A DNA stretch of 12,417 nt from an uncultured Jannaschia sp. (GCA_937916365.1 CALFSY010000150.1:1-12417); one strand, 5' to 3'. Shown: positions 1 to 6,757, numbered from the stretch's first letter. Numbers and translations are program-made. The notes: generated by a model not told the origin, from the sequence alone.

Positions 1-741
1 GAACGGATGCTGGCGGGTTTCGGCGCAGAGATCACGACCGAAACCGGCCCAAAAGGTCATACCATCACCCTAACCGGTCAACCGGAATTGCAGCCAACCC
101 CTATCAACGTGCCGCGCGATCCATCCTCGGCCGCGTTTCCCGTGTGCGCCGCCTTGATTACCGAAGGATCGGATGTTTTGGTGCCCAATATCGGGCTAAA
201 CCCAACCCGTGCAGGATTATTTGATACGTTGATTGACATGGGTGCGGATTTACAATTTGAAAATCGCCGTGAAACAGGGGGCGAACCCGTGGCCGATCTA
301 CGTGCACGGTTTTCACCCAATCTTACAGGTATTGACGTGCCGCCCGCACGCGCGGCCAGCATGATCGACGAGTACCCGATTCTATCGGTTGTTGCCGCGT
401 GTGCAGAGGGCCGAACAACCATGCACGGCGTGGCCGAATTGCGCATAAAAGAAAGCGACCGCATTGCCGCAATGGCCGATGGGTTGCGCGCCAATGGGGT
501 TGTTGTCAACGATGGGCCGGATTGGTGGGCCGTTATCGGGCGTGGCCCCGGTGGAGTGCCCGGCGGGGGATTAGCACAAACACAGTTGGACCATCGGATT
601 GCAATGTCGTTTCTGTGCCTGGGCCTTGCCACGCAAACCCCCGTCACCATTGACGACGCATCACCCGTTACAACCAGCTTTCCAAGATTTGAAGAATTGA
701 TGCAATCTCTGGGTGCCCGATTCGAACGGGCAGACCAATAA
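1..741 (+). CDS. aroA: 3-phosphoshikimate 1-carboxyvinyltransferase (EPSP synthase), C-terminal part
   Basis: EPSP synthase transfers the enolpyruvyl group of PEP to shikimate-3-phosphate, the sixth step of the shikimate pathway to chorismate, in the cytosol. The window opens inside the gene in frame 1, so only the last 246 residues are present and the start is not visible. Seen here: the acidic stretch DEYPILSVVAA (367-399), the RIKESDR motif (442-462) and LDHRIAMSF (586-612), all hallmarks of the C-terminal half of the enzyme. The wording of LDHRIAMSF and the following VTIDDASPVTTSFPRF resembles class II (CP4-type) enzymes more than the E. coli type. That is a judgement from memory, and the PEP-site residues that define glyphosate response are upstream of the window. 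The stop TAA is 23 bases before the next gene, so co-transcription with the GFA pair and cmk is likely. Confidence 0.95.
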   Translation, partial: ERMLAGFGAEITTETGPKGHTITLTGQPELQPTPINVPRDPSSAAFPVCAALITEGSDVLVPNIGLNPTRAGLFDTLIDMGADLQFENRRETGGEPVADLRARFSPNLTGIDVPPARAASMIDEYPILSVVAACAEGRTTMHGVAELRIKESDRIAAMADGLRANGVVVNDGPDWWAVIGRGPGGVPGGGLAQTQLDHRIAMSFLCLGLATQTPVTIDDASPVTTSFPRFEELMQSLGARFERADQ

Positions 742-764
742 GCATAAACACGAAAGAGGGGAAA

Positions 765-1163
765 ATGATTACGGGTTCATGTTTATGCGGCGACGTGCAT
801 TTCACGATCAACGCGCCTTTGGGGGCTGTCACGGGTTGCCATTGCACACAGTGTCGCAAAGTTACCGGCCATCACAGTGCCGCTGTGCCAACGCCATGGG
901 ATACAATTACCATCACGGGCACACCAAAATGGTTCAACAGCTCTGCCACCGCGCGACGGGGATTTTGCGGTCGCTGCGGATCGTATCTGTTTTGGGAAGA
1001 ATACGACGGCCTGGTCTATATTTCCGCTGGTGTGTTGGACGGGGAAACCGGGCTACACATGGACGGGCATATTTTTTATGGCGACAAGGGCGATTATTAT
1101 CGCGTGGGCGAGGTCTTGCCATGTTACAAAACGGGCCGGTCGGGCCCTGAGGTAACACCATGA
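765..1163 (+). CDS. GFA/CENP-V-family zinc protein, copy 1
   Basis: This 132-residue protein is a complete GFA-domain protein (glutathione-dependent formaldehyde-activating enzyme/centromere protein V family). The expected zinc-binding cysteines are all present: C6 and C8 (CLCG), C25-x-C27-x-x-C30 (CHCTQC) and C68-x-x-C71 (CGRC). In the characterised family member Gfa the CxxC pairs hold a structural zinc and the CxCxxC group a second, catalytic zinc. Most family members have no proven substrate, so the formaldehyde-glutathione role should not be assumed. The start ATG is preceded by a strong ribosome site, GAGGGG, four bases upstream. The stop overlaps the start of a second GFA gene by four bases (ATGA). 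The two proteins share about half their residues over the domain, which indicates a tandem duplication. Confidence 0.88.
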   Translation: MITGSCLCGDVHFTINAPLGAVTGCHCTQCRKVTGHHSAAVPTPWDTITITGTPKWFNSSATARRGFCGRCGSYLFWEEYDGLVYISAGVLDGETGLHMDGHIFYGDKGDYYRVGEVLPCYKTGRSGPEVTP

Positions 1164-1567
1164 TTGCGACCGGTGGATGCCTCTGCGGGGCGGTGTCATA
1201 TGATGTGACCGGCCCATTGCGGCCTGTTGTTGCGTGCCATTGCACCCAGTGCCGTAAAACCAGCGGGCACCACGTGGCCGCAACATCGGCCCCCCGCGAC
1301 ACAGTCACAATCCGCGGAAATGTCACATGGTATGTGTCCAGCCCCAACGCACGGCGCGGATTTTGTGGGATTTGTGGGGCAAACCTATTTTGGGATGGCC
1401 CCGGTGGAAATCTTTCAATTTTTGCAGGCACCTTTGATGGGGACCCCGGTGTGCAGTTGATCGGACATATTTTTTGCGCAGATAAAGGTGCATATTATAC
1501 AATCAATGATGGCCTACCTCAGGCCGTCCAGGACGATCCCAACCTAACAACGCAGGTTGTGACGTGA
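1160..1567 (+). CDS. GFA/CENP-V-family zinc protein, copy 2
   Basis: This 135-residue paralogue of the preceding gene has the same cysteine set: C7 and C9 (CLCG), C26/C28/C31 (CHCTQC) and C69/C72 (CGIC), plus the shared ARRGFCG and GHIF segments. All zinc ligands are intact, so it looks functional and not like a decaying duplicate. Divergence is greatest in the C-terminal 35 residues and around residues 77-100, where substrate specificity could differ. It starts at the ATG inside the ATGA overlap with copy 1, and its own TGA overlaps the GTG start of cmk (GTGA). Translational coupling across three genes is therefore likely. The substrate is unknown; an S-hydroxymethylglutathione-type thiol adduct is the family precedent only. 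Confidence 0.87.
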   Translation: MIATGGCLCGAVSYDVTGPLRPVVACHCTQCRKTSGHHVAATSAPRDTVTIRGNVTWYVSSPNARRGFCGICGANLFWDGPGGNLSIFAGTFDGDPGVQLIGHIFCADKGAYYTINDGLPQAVQDDPNLTTQVVT

Positions 1568-2175
1568 CCTTTACTGTGGCCATCGACGGCCCCGCCGCCG
1601 CCGGCAAGGGCACAATCGCGCGGGCCATCGCGGCCAAATTCGGTTTTGCCCATTTGGATACGGGCCTGCTATACCGTGCGGTCGGGCGACGGGTTTTAGA
1701 GGGTCAAGACCCGGTCTTTGCCGCACAAAACCTTTGTGCAAAAGATATAGCAGACGAAAATGCCCTCCGCGCACCAGGCGTCGCGCAGGCAGCATCTGAA
1801 ATTGCGGCCATGCCGGATGTCCGGCTTGTCTTGATAGACTTTCAACGCGCCTTTGCCCTACGTCCTGGGGGTGCGGTTTTGGATGGGCGGGATATTGGCA
1901 CCGTAATCTGCCCCATGGCAGAGGTGAAATTGTTCGTAACCGCCAATGACACGATTCGCGCGCACCGGCGATTGGCTGAACTAGACAATCGCGGGCACAA
2001 AACAGATTTCGCGACTGTTCTGGCCGATCTGCGTGCGCGCGATGCCCGTGATGCCGCGCGGCACGCGGCCCCTATGGTCGCGGCGCACGACGCCATCATA
2101 CTTGATACGTCAATCCTAAGCATTCATCAGGCTGTGGCCCGCGCGCTTGATATAGTTATTGCAAAACGGGGATAG
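1564..2175 (+). CDS. cmk: (d)CMP kinase (cytidylate kinase)
   Basis: Cytidylate kinase phosphorylates CMP and dCMP to the diphosphates with ATP, salvaging nucleotides released by RNA turnover and lipid synthesis. The 203-residue product has the N-terminal P-loop GPAAAGKGT (residues 9-17), the HLDTGLLYRAVG segment (30-41) that helps hold the nucleotide, and LDGRDIGTV (106-114), a signature of this kinase. The length is at the short end for the family, with no large CMP-binding insert missing that I can detect. The start is GTG at 1564, inside the GTGA overlap with the upstream gene; M-T-F-T-V-A-I-D-G-P begins at the usual distance from the P-loop, and no alternative start is needed. The order aroA - cmk - rpsA is common in proteobacteria; the two GFA genes sit between the first two. 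Confidence 0.95.
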   Translation: MTFTVAIDGPAAAGKGTIARAIAAKFGFAHLDTGLLYRAVGRRVLEGQDPVFAAQNLCAKDIADENALRAPGVAQAASEIAAMPDVRLVLIDFQRAFALRPGGAVLDGRDIGTVICPMAEVKLFVTANDTIRAHRRLAELDNRGHKTDFATVLADLRARDARDAARHAAPMVAAHDAIILDTSILSIHQAVARALDIVIAKRG

Positions 2176-2218
2176 AAACGTTCTGGCTTGCCGCATACGC
2201 CTTTCTACCAATAAGGCA

Positions 2219-2267
2219 CAGGGTGGCACCCCCGGTTTTGAAACCAACCAATTCCACCACCACCCTG
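2219..2267 (+). other. Nested stem-loop after cmk
   Basis: A perfect 8-base stem pairs CAGGGTGG (2219-2226) with CCACCCTG (2260-2267). Inside the loop a smaller hairpin, GGTT-TTGA-AACC, spans 2234-2245. There is no run of T after the outer stem, so it does not look like an ordinary intrinsic terminator. It lies 43 bases after the cmk stop and could stabilise the 3' end of the aroA-cmk message or be part of a regulatory structure ahead of rpsA. The pairing is seen directly; the role is a guess. Confidence 0.4.
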
Positions 2268-2276
2268 CAAAGCCCC

Positions 2277-2305
2277 TTGCACACCGCAAACCAAACCAGT
2301 ATGAA
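2277..2305 (+). promoter_or_regulatory. Candidate rpsA promoter
   Basis: TTGCAC (2277-2282) and TATGAA (2300-2305) are separated by exactly 17 bases and resemble sigma70 -35 and -10 boxes (3 of 6 and 4 of 6 matches). Transcription would begin near 2312 and leave a leader of roughly 155 bases before rpsA. The match is weak. The AT-rich stretch at 2300-2314 and the long gap between cmk and rpsA support a promoter somewhere here more than they fix its exact position. Confidence 0.3.
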
Positions 2306-2354
2306 ATAAATATGTCGCAAAGGTGAAAACACCGCAACGCATAAGATACAGGTA

Positions 2355-2374
2355 GGGTCGGATATTTCCGGCCC
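2355..2374 (+). terminator. GC-rich hairpin in rpsA leader (attenuator or terminator-like)
   Basis: GGGTCGGA (2355-2362) pairs with TCCGGCCC (2367-2374) around a TATT loop: eight base pairs including one G-U in RNA, followed by TCTTTC. This is terminator-like but the T tract is short and interrupted. It could end readthrough from cmk, or act as an attenuator or binding structure in the rpsA leader. A smaller hairpin, GGTG-AAAA-CACC, lies upstream at 2322-2333. E. coli rpsA is autogenously controlled through leader structure, so a similar use is plausible but not shown. Confidence 0.45.
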
Positions 2375-2468
2375 TCTTTCGTGTTAGCGGATTGCCAAAG
2401 ACCAACCCAAGACCGGCGGACACAACCGCACGGCCAGCCAGATCAAATGTAAAGGATTACGAACCGGC

Positions 2469-4151
2469 ATGTGCGCCAAAGTAAGTTTAGAGGAATTCGA
2501 AACCCTCCTTAACGAAAGTTTCGAAATTGACACCCCCCAAGAAGGCCACGTTGTCAAAGGCAAGGTGATCGCGATCGAAGCGGGCCAGGCCATTATCGAC
2601 GTGGGCTATAAAATGGAAGGCCGGGTCGAATTAAAAGAATTTGCCAACCCAGGCACACCACCCGAAATTGCAATCGGTGATGAGGTAGATGTGTATCTGC
2701 GCACCGTGGAAAACGCAAAAGGTGAGGCCGTTTTAAGCCATGAAATGGCCCGCCGCGAGGCCGCGTGGGACCGCCTGGAAAAAGCTTGCACCGCAGAGGA
2801 ACGTGTGGAAGGCGCCATTTTCGGGCGGGTTAAAGGCGGCTTTACTGTTGATTTAGGGGGCGCAGTGGCCTTTTTGCCCGGATCGCAGGTTGATGTGCGC
2901 CCCGTGCGTGATGCGGGCCCGCTTATGGGATTAAAACAACCCTTTCAAATCCTTAAAATGGACCGGAGACGCGGCAACATCGTCGTATCACGCCGCGCAA
3001 TATTAGAAGAAAGCCGCGCCGAACAACGCGCCGAGGTTATTGGCAAACTAAGCGAAGGCGATGTTTTAGACGGCGTAGTCAAAAATATTACCGAATACGG
3101 CGCATTTGTTGATTTGGGCGGCGTGGACGGGTTGTTACACGTCACCGATATGGCCTGGCGCCGCGTAAGTGACCCCAAAGAAATTCTAACCATTGGTGAA
3201 ACCATCAAGGTGCAGGTCGTCAAAATCAACAAAGACACCCACCGAATCAGCCTTGGCATGAAACAGTTGATGGCCGATCCATGGGATTCCGTGATCGAAA
3301 AATACGTGTTGGAATCGGTGCATACCGGACGGGTCACCAACATCACCGATTACGGCGCTTTTGTCGAATTAGAACCCGGCGTCGAAGGTTTGGTGCATGT
3401 TTCAGAAATGTCATGGACCAAGAAAAATGTTCATCCAGGCAAAATTGTGTCCACCAGCCAAGAGGTTGAGGTCATGGTCCTGGAAATCGACAGTGTGAAA
3501 CGCCGCGTGTCCCTGGGCCTAAAACAAACGATGCGCAATCCATGGGAACTGTTCGAAGAACAATTCCCCGTCGATACGCAAGTTGAGGGTGAGGTCAAAA
3601 ACATCACCGAATTTGGTTTGTTTATCGGTCTGGAAAACGACGTCGACGGTATGGTGCATCTGTCCGATTTAACATGGGATGGAAATGGCGAAGAGGCCAT
3701 CGCCAACTATCGCGAAGGTGACATGGTCAAAGCCGTGGTCATGGAAATCGACACGGAAAAAGAACGTATTTCATTGTCGATCAAAGCGGTAGAAGGCGAT
3801 CCATTCGCGCAGGTCGTAGATGGCGTCAAACGTGGCTCGGTCATCACGGTTGAGGTCACGGCCATCGAAGACGGCGGGATTGAAGTTGAATACCAAGGCA
3901 CAAAATCATTCATTCGTCGCTCGGATCTATCGCGTGACCGGGCCGAACAACGCCCCGAACGATTTCAAGTGGGCGATAAGGTCGATGCACGTGTTACCAG
4001 TATTGATGGAAAAACGCGCCGTCTAAGCCTATCAATCAAAGCCCGCGAAATTGCCGAGGAAAAAGAGGCCGTCGCCCAATATGGGTCCAGCGATTCGGGC
4101 GCATCACTTGGCGATATTCTGGGCGCTGCGTTGAAACGCGACGAAAACTAA
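2469..4151 (+). CDS. rpsA: 30S ribosomal protein S1
   Basis: S1 is the large mRNA-binding protein of the 30S subunit; it recruits and unfolds messages, especially those with weak Shine-Dalgarno sites. The 560-residue protein has the full set of six S1 (OB-fold) repeats at roughly residues 24-92, 110-175, 196-264, 282-352, 369-438 and 455-524. Repeats 3-5 show the related cores NITEYGAFVDL, NITDYGAFVEL and NITEFGLFIGL. The first two, ribosome-anchoring repeats are more divergent, as is normal. The ATG at 2469 is the first usual start after the in-frame stop TAG at 2385, and it gives the expected N-terminus leading into LLNESFEIDTP. The best ribosome site, AAAGGA (2451-2456), is 12 bases away, so it is weak, which is typical of rpsA. 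A hairpin follows the gene. ihfB, which often follows rpsA in proteobacteria, is not here. Confidence 0.97.
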   Translation: MCAKVSLEEFETLLNESFEIDTPQEGHVVKGKVIAIEAGQAIIDVGYKMEGRVELKEFANPGTPPEIAIGDEVDVYLRTVENAKGEAVLSHEMARREAAWDRLEKACTAEERVEGAIFGRVKGGFTVDLGGAVAFLPGSQVDVRPVRDAGPLMGLKQPFQILKMDRRRGNIVVSRRAILEESRAEQRAEVIGKLSEGDVLDGVVKNITEYGAFVDLGGVDGLLHVTDMAWRRVSDPKEILTIGETIKVQVVKINKDTHRISLGMKQLMADPWDSVIEKYVLESVHTGRVTNITDYGAFVELEPGVEGLVHVSEMSWTKKNVHPGKIVSTSQEVEVMVLEIDSVKRRVSLGLKQTMRNPWELFEEQFPVDTQVEGEVKNITEFGLFIGLENDVDGMVHLSDLTWDGNGEEAIANYREGDMVKAVVMEIDTEKERISLSIKAVEGDPFAQVVDGVKRGSVITVEVTAIEDGGIEVEYQGTKSFIRRSDLSRDRAEQRPERFQVGDKVDARVTSIDGKTRRLSLSIKAREIAEEKEAVAQYGSSDSGASLGDILGAALKRDEN

Positions 4152-4159
4152 AATGCCGT

Positions 4160-4192
4160 TTCGCGGGCCCGGTCACCAAAAGGACCCGCGAA
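4160..4192 (+). terminator. Stem-loop after rpsA, probable terminator
   Basis: TTCGCGGG (4160-4167) pairs perfectly with CCCGCGAA (4185-4192). Past a C/A mismatch, CC (4169-4170) pairs with GG (4182-4183), leaving an 11-base loop. It begins eight bases after the rpsA stop. The T-rich tract (TGTTTTCT) comes only several bases later, so the hairpin may work as an imperfect intrinsic terminator or mainly protect the 3' end of the rpsA message. Confidence 0.55.
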
Positions 4193-4300
4193 CCATTGAT
4201 GTTTTCTATACAGGGCTTGCACCCGTTTGCGATGAAAACCTGCGCCGATTTTATGCCCTATGTCATCCCAAGATCCCTAAAATTACAACGGGGTTAAGCC

Positions 4301-5110
4301 ATGGCGCATATCATTGTTTTGGGTAACGAAAAGGGTGGATCGGGCAAATCGACAACGGCCATTCATGTGGCCACTGCCCTGGCACGTATGGGATGGATCA
4401 CGCGGGCGTTGGATTTAGACCTGCGGCAACGCAGCTTTGGGCGTTATATCGAAAACCGGCAGGCCACGTTGAACAAACGCGGGCTGGCAACGCCAAGCCC
4501 GATATTCACACATCTTCCCGGGCTAGACGCCAACACCCCGCATTTAGATGATACATTGCTTGACCAACGCTTTGATGCAGCGATTGGTGATTTACACCCC
4601 AATTGCGATTTTATTGTGATTGATTGCCCGGGCGCTCACACCCAATTAAGCCAACGGGCGCACGGATTGGCCGATACACTTATTACCCCGATGAATGACA
4701 GTTTCATTGATTTCGACGTTTTGGCGCGGGTCGCCTCCGATACATATGATATTGAAAAGCCAAGTTTTTATTCAGAAATGGTTTGGAAAGCACGACAAAC
4801 CAGGGCCCACATGGGCCGTGCGCCCATTGATTGGTTGGTTCTGCGCAACCGATTGGGGATCCAAGAAATGCACAACAAACGCCGGGTCGGCCGTGCGTTG
4901 GACATTTTATCAAAACGCATTGGATTTCGCGTTGCAGCCGGGTTTTCAGAACGGGTTATTTTTCGGGAAATGTTTCCGATGGGCCTAACGTTGCTGGACC
5001 TTCCCGATTTGGGGGTTGAACGGTTAAGTATATCAAACCTTGCCGCACGGCAGGAATTGCGCGATTTGGTGAAGGCGCTTAATTTGCCTAACGTTAGCGT
5101 GGATTTTTGA
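4301..5110 (+). CDS. mipZ: MipZ, ParA-like division-plane positioning ATPase
   Basis: MipZ is an alphaproteobacterial ParA/MinD-type ATPase. In Caulobacter it binds the ParB-origin complex, forms a gradient from the poles, and inhibits FtsZ polymerisation so that the division ring forms at mid-cell. The 269-residue product has the deviant Walker A motif KGGSGKST (11-18) with both the signature and P-loop lysines, then DLDLRQRSFGRYIENR (38-53), a strong MipZ-specific signature. Walker B is FIVIDCPG (104-111), followed by the TPMNDSFIDFD segment. The C-terminal half also follows Caulobacter MipZ (DWLVLRNRL, KRIGFR, ERVIFREMFPMGLTLLDL, LAARQELR), so this is not a generic ParA. The ribosome site (GGGG eight bases before ATG) is modest. 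The gene stands alone between the rpsA hairpin and convergent ilvE; I cannot pick a convincing promoter in the 149-base gap upstream. Confidence 0.93.
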   Translation: MAHIIVLGNEKGGSGKSTTAIHVATALARMGWITRALDLDLRQRSFGRYIENRQATLNKRGLATPSPIFTHLPGLDANTPHLDDTLLDQRFDAAIGDLHPNCDFIVIDCPGAHTQLSQRAHGLADTLITPMNDSFIDFDVLARVASDTYDIEKPSFYSEMVWKARQTRAHMGRAPIDWLVLRNRLGIQEMHNKRRVGRALDILSKRIGFRVAAGFSERVIFREMFPMGLTLLDLPDLGVERLSISNLAARQELRDLVKALNLPNVSVDF

Positions 5111-5176
5111 ACGTTAAACCGCGCAAAGTATAACCCACAACCCCATAGCACTGTGAAATCAGGGCGCGGGAAATCC

Positions 5177-6061
5177 TTAGGCGCGCACCTTTTCTTCATA
5201 GGCTTGCATAATGTCGCGGGCCATTGCGCCTACCTCAAACGTATAATCGCCGATTTGCGCCACTGGTGTCACTTCTGCCGCTGTGCCGGTGAGCCAACAT
5301 TGTTGAAACCCTTCTAATTCCCCCGGTTCTATGTGGCGTTCATGCACCTTGATTTGGCGATCTTCTAACAGGCCGATCACAGCTTGGCGCGTGATACCAT
5401 TCAAAAAACAATCGGGCAGCGGTGTGTGCACCTCGCCGTCTTTGAGGAAAAAGATATTTGCGCCTGTCGCTTCGGCAACGTAGCCGCGATAATCAAACAT
5501 CATGGCATCGGAAAAACCCTTTGCCTCGGCCGTGTGTTTCGACATGGTGCAAATCATATAAAGACCAGCGGCCTTTGCATGGCTTGGGATGGTTTCGGGG
5601 CTGGGGCGTTTCCATTGGGAAATATCAAGGCGCGCGCCTTGCGTTTTTGCATCTCCATAATACGCCCCCCATTCCCATGCTGCGATGGCCAAATGCACCA
5701 CATTGCGGGCGGCGGCCACGCCCATATCTTGCCCCGATCCACGCCAGGCAACGGGGCGCACATACGCATTCTTTAACCCGTTGGCGTGTATGACGGCGTA
5801 TTTCGCCGCCTCGATTTCATCGACGGTCCAAGGTATTTCCATATCAATCATACGGCCAGACGCCAAAAGACGTTCGGAATGTTTGCGGCTTTCAAAAATC
5901 GTGCCGTTATAGGCACGTTCACCTTCAAACACGGATGAGGCATAGTGCATGGCGTGGGTTAAAATGTGCACCTGTGCCGTGCGCCACGGCCGCATGTGGC
6001 CATCCATCCATATCATTCCATCCCGATCATCATAGGCCCGATCATCATAGGGGTGTGTCAT
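5177..6061 (-). CDS. ilvE: Branched-chain amino acid aminotransferase
   Basis: IlvE is a PLP-dependent fold-type IV transaminase that interconverts leucine, isoleucine and valine with their 2-keto acids, using glutamate/2-oxoglutarate. Of its 294 residues, K163 in SHAKAAGLY is the expected PLP-binding lysine. E197, opening EATGANIFFLKDG, lies in the class IV signature, and LTGTAAEVTPV (257-267) forms the cofactor phosphate site region. THAMHYASSVFEGERAY (35-51) is the standard N-terminal substrate-side motif. The start is supported by AGGTGG (complement of 6066-6071) four bases upstream. The N-terminus carries a small duplication, YDDRA-YDDRD. The gene converges on mipZ with a 66-base gap and diverges from the petP-like gene across 180 bases. 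I saw no strong promoter for ilvE in that spacer. Confidence 0.95.
   Translation of the reverse strand: MTHPYDDRAYDDRDGMIWMDGHMRPWRTAQVHILTHAMHYASSVFEGERAYNGTIFESRKHSERLLASGRMIDMEIPWTVDEIEAAKYAVIHANGLKNAYVRPVAWRGSGQDMGVAAARNVVHLAIAAWEWGAYYGDAKTQGARLDISQWKRPSPETIPSHAKAAGLYMICTMSKHTAEAKGFSDAMMFDYRGYVAEATGANIFFLKDGEVHTPLPDCFLNGITRQAVIGLLEDRQIKVHERHIEPGELEGFQQCWLTGTAAEVTPVAQIGDYTFEVGAMARDIMQAYEEKVRA
6022..6051. repeat. 15-base tandem duplication in ilvE N-terminus
   Basis: CCCGATCATCATAGG occurs twice in direct succession (6022-6036 and 6037-6051) without mismatch. On the coding strand it doubles a Y-D-D-R unit near the start of IlvE. Fifteen bases keep the reading frame, and the doubled part lies ahead of the folded domain, so it is probably tolerated. 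Replication slippage is the simplest origin. Confidence 0.85.
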
Positions 6062-6177
6062 TGATCCACCTGTTTAATGTATGTGATTACGCCAAAATTT
6101 GACGCGGGGTATGTAGTATGTGCAAACTATGGGCATAGCGCTGCGCATAAAATCTGCTTTCCGCTATCAATCTATTC

Positions 6178-6206
6178 TTGGAAAGTCAACAAAGCTGACT
6201 TAAAAT
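6178..6206 (+). promoter_or_regulatory. Predicted petP promoter with operator-like dyad in the spacer
   Basis: TTGGAA (6178-6183, 4 of 6 to the -35 consensus) and TAAAAT (6201-6206, 5 of 6 to the -10 consensus) are separated by exactly 17 bases. The inverted repeat AAGTCA (6183-6188) and TGACTT (6196-6201) has 6-base perfect arms and a 7-base centre, and it touches both boxes. A protein bound there would block RNA polymerase. Transcription would start near 6213, about 30 bases before petP. The product of petP is MarR-type, so autorepression is the natural hypothesis; PetR or another factor is also possible. Confidence 0.5.
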
Positions 6207-6241
6207 TACGGTCACATAACGAAAACCGCGAAAGGACAATC

Positions 6242-6757
6242 ATGGTGGATCGCACCACAACGGCCATCGGCACAGGGGGCGAAAGCCTTTTGTTTTTGAC
6301 CGACGATCAACTTCGCAGCGGGATTGAAGCAATGTTTTTTGCTTATCGCGGGTTCACCGCCGATCCAGACCGTATTTTACAACACTATGGCTACGGCAGA
6401 GCCCATCATCGCGCGGTGCATTTCATCAAACGCAACCCAGGCACAACAGTGACCAACCTGTTGAACATTTTGGGGGTGACCAAACAATCACTCAACCGTG
6501 TTTTGCGCACCTTGATGCACGACGGCTGGGTCGAAAGCCGCGTGGGGATCAAAGACAAACGCACACGCCACCTATACCTAACCGACAAAGGCACCGCCTT
6601 GGAACGCGACCTGAGTGAGGCGCAAAAACGCCGGGTGCGCAATGCCTTTCGCACCGCTGGCCCCGAGGCCGTTGCCGGATTTCGCAAAGTTTTAGAACAC
6701 ATGATGGATCCCGATTTGAGACACCACTACCATGCGACCCTTGAAGGGACGCGATGA
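6242..6757 (+). CDS. petP: MarR-family regulator, PetP-like
   Basis: This 171-residue winged-helix protein belongs to the MarR family. The helix-turn-helix runs over about residues 68-97 (TTVTNLLNILGVTKQSLNRVLRTL region), followed by the wing with KDKRTRHLYLTDKG (104-117). Flanking helices would make the dimer interface. The ATG at 6242 is chosen because AAAGGA lies five bases upstream; in-frame starts further upstream would extend translation through the predicted promoter. The name rests on the pairing: in Rhodobacter capsulatus, petP (MarR-like) precedes petR, and petR is needed for cytochrome bc1 formation. Here the two overlap by four bases (ATGA), but no petABC is in the window, so the bc1 link is inferred. 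Ligand and operator are unknown; the dyad upstream is the obvious candidate. Confidence 0.75.
   Translation: MVDRTTTAIGTGGESLLFLTDDQLRSGIEAMFFAYRGFTADPDRILQHYGYGRAHHRAVHFIKRNPGTTVTNLLNILGVTKQSLNRVLRTLMHDGWVESRVGIKDKRTRHLYLTDKGTALERDLSEAQKRRVRNAFRTAGPEAVAGFRKVLEHMMDPDLRHHYHATLEGTR

Noticed and set aside
78..650. Long open frame on the minus strand across aroA
   Set aside because: It is antisense to a clearly conserved aroA and its translation shows no recognisable domain; it follows from the codon pattern of the real gene.
3060..3660. Repeated segments inside rpsA as DNA repeats
   Set aside because: They reflect the S1 domain repeats at protein level, with many silent differences; expected for this gene.
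5089..5116. TAACGTT/AACGTTA hairpin spanning the mipZ stop as a terminator
   Set aside because: The stem is 7 bases, AT-rich, with a 14-base loop and no following T tract; AACGTT is self-complementary, so two nearby copies pair by default.
5119..5169. CCGCGC/GCGCGG pair between mipZ and ilvE as a bidirectional terminator
   Set aside because: Only six base pairs with a 39-base loop and no T tract on either strand.
6136..6149. Near-palindrome around AGCGCT in the ilvE-petP spacer as an operator
   Set aside because: Only the central six bases are perfectly symmetric; the flanks break the symmetry, and there is no supporting promoter nearby.
6077..6241. N-terminal extension of the petP-like protein to an ATG at 6077
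   Set aside because: The extension would be translated from the predicted promoter and operator and has no ribosome site or family similarity; ATG 6242 has AAAGGA at good spacing.
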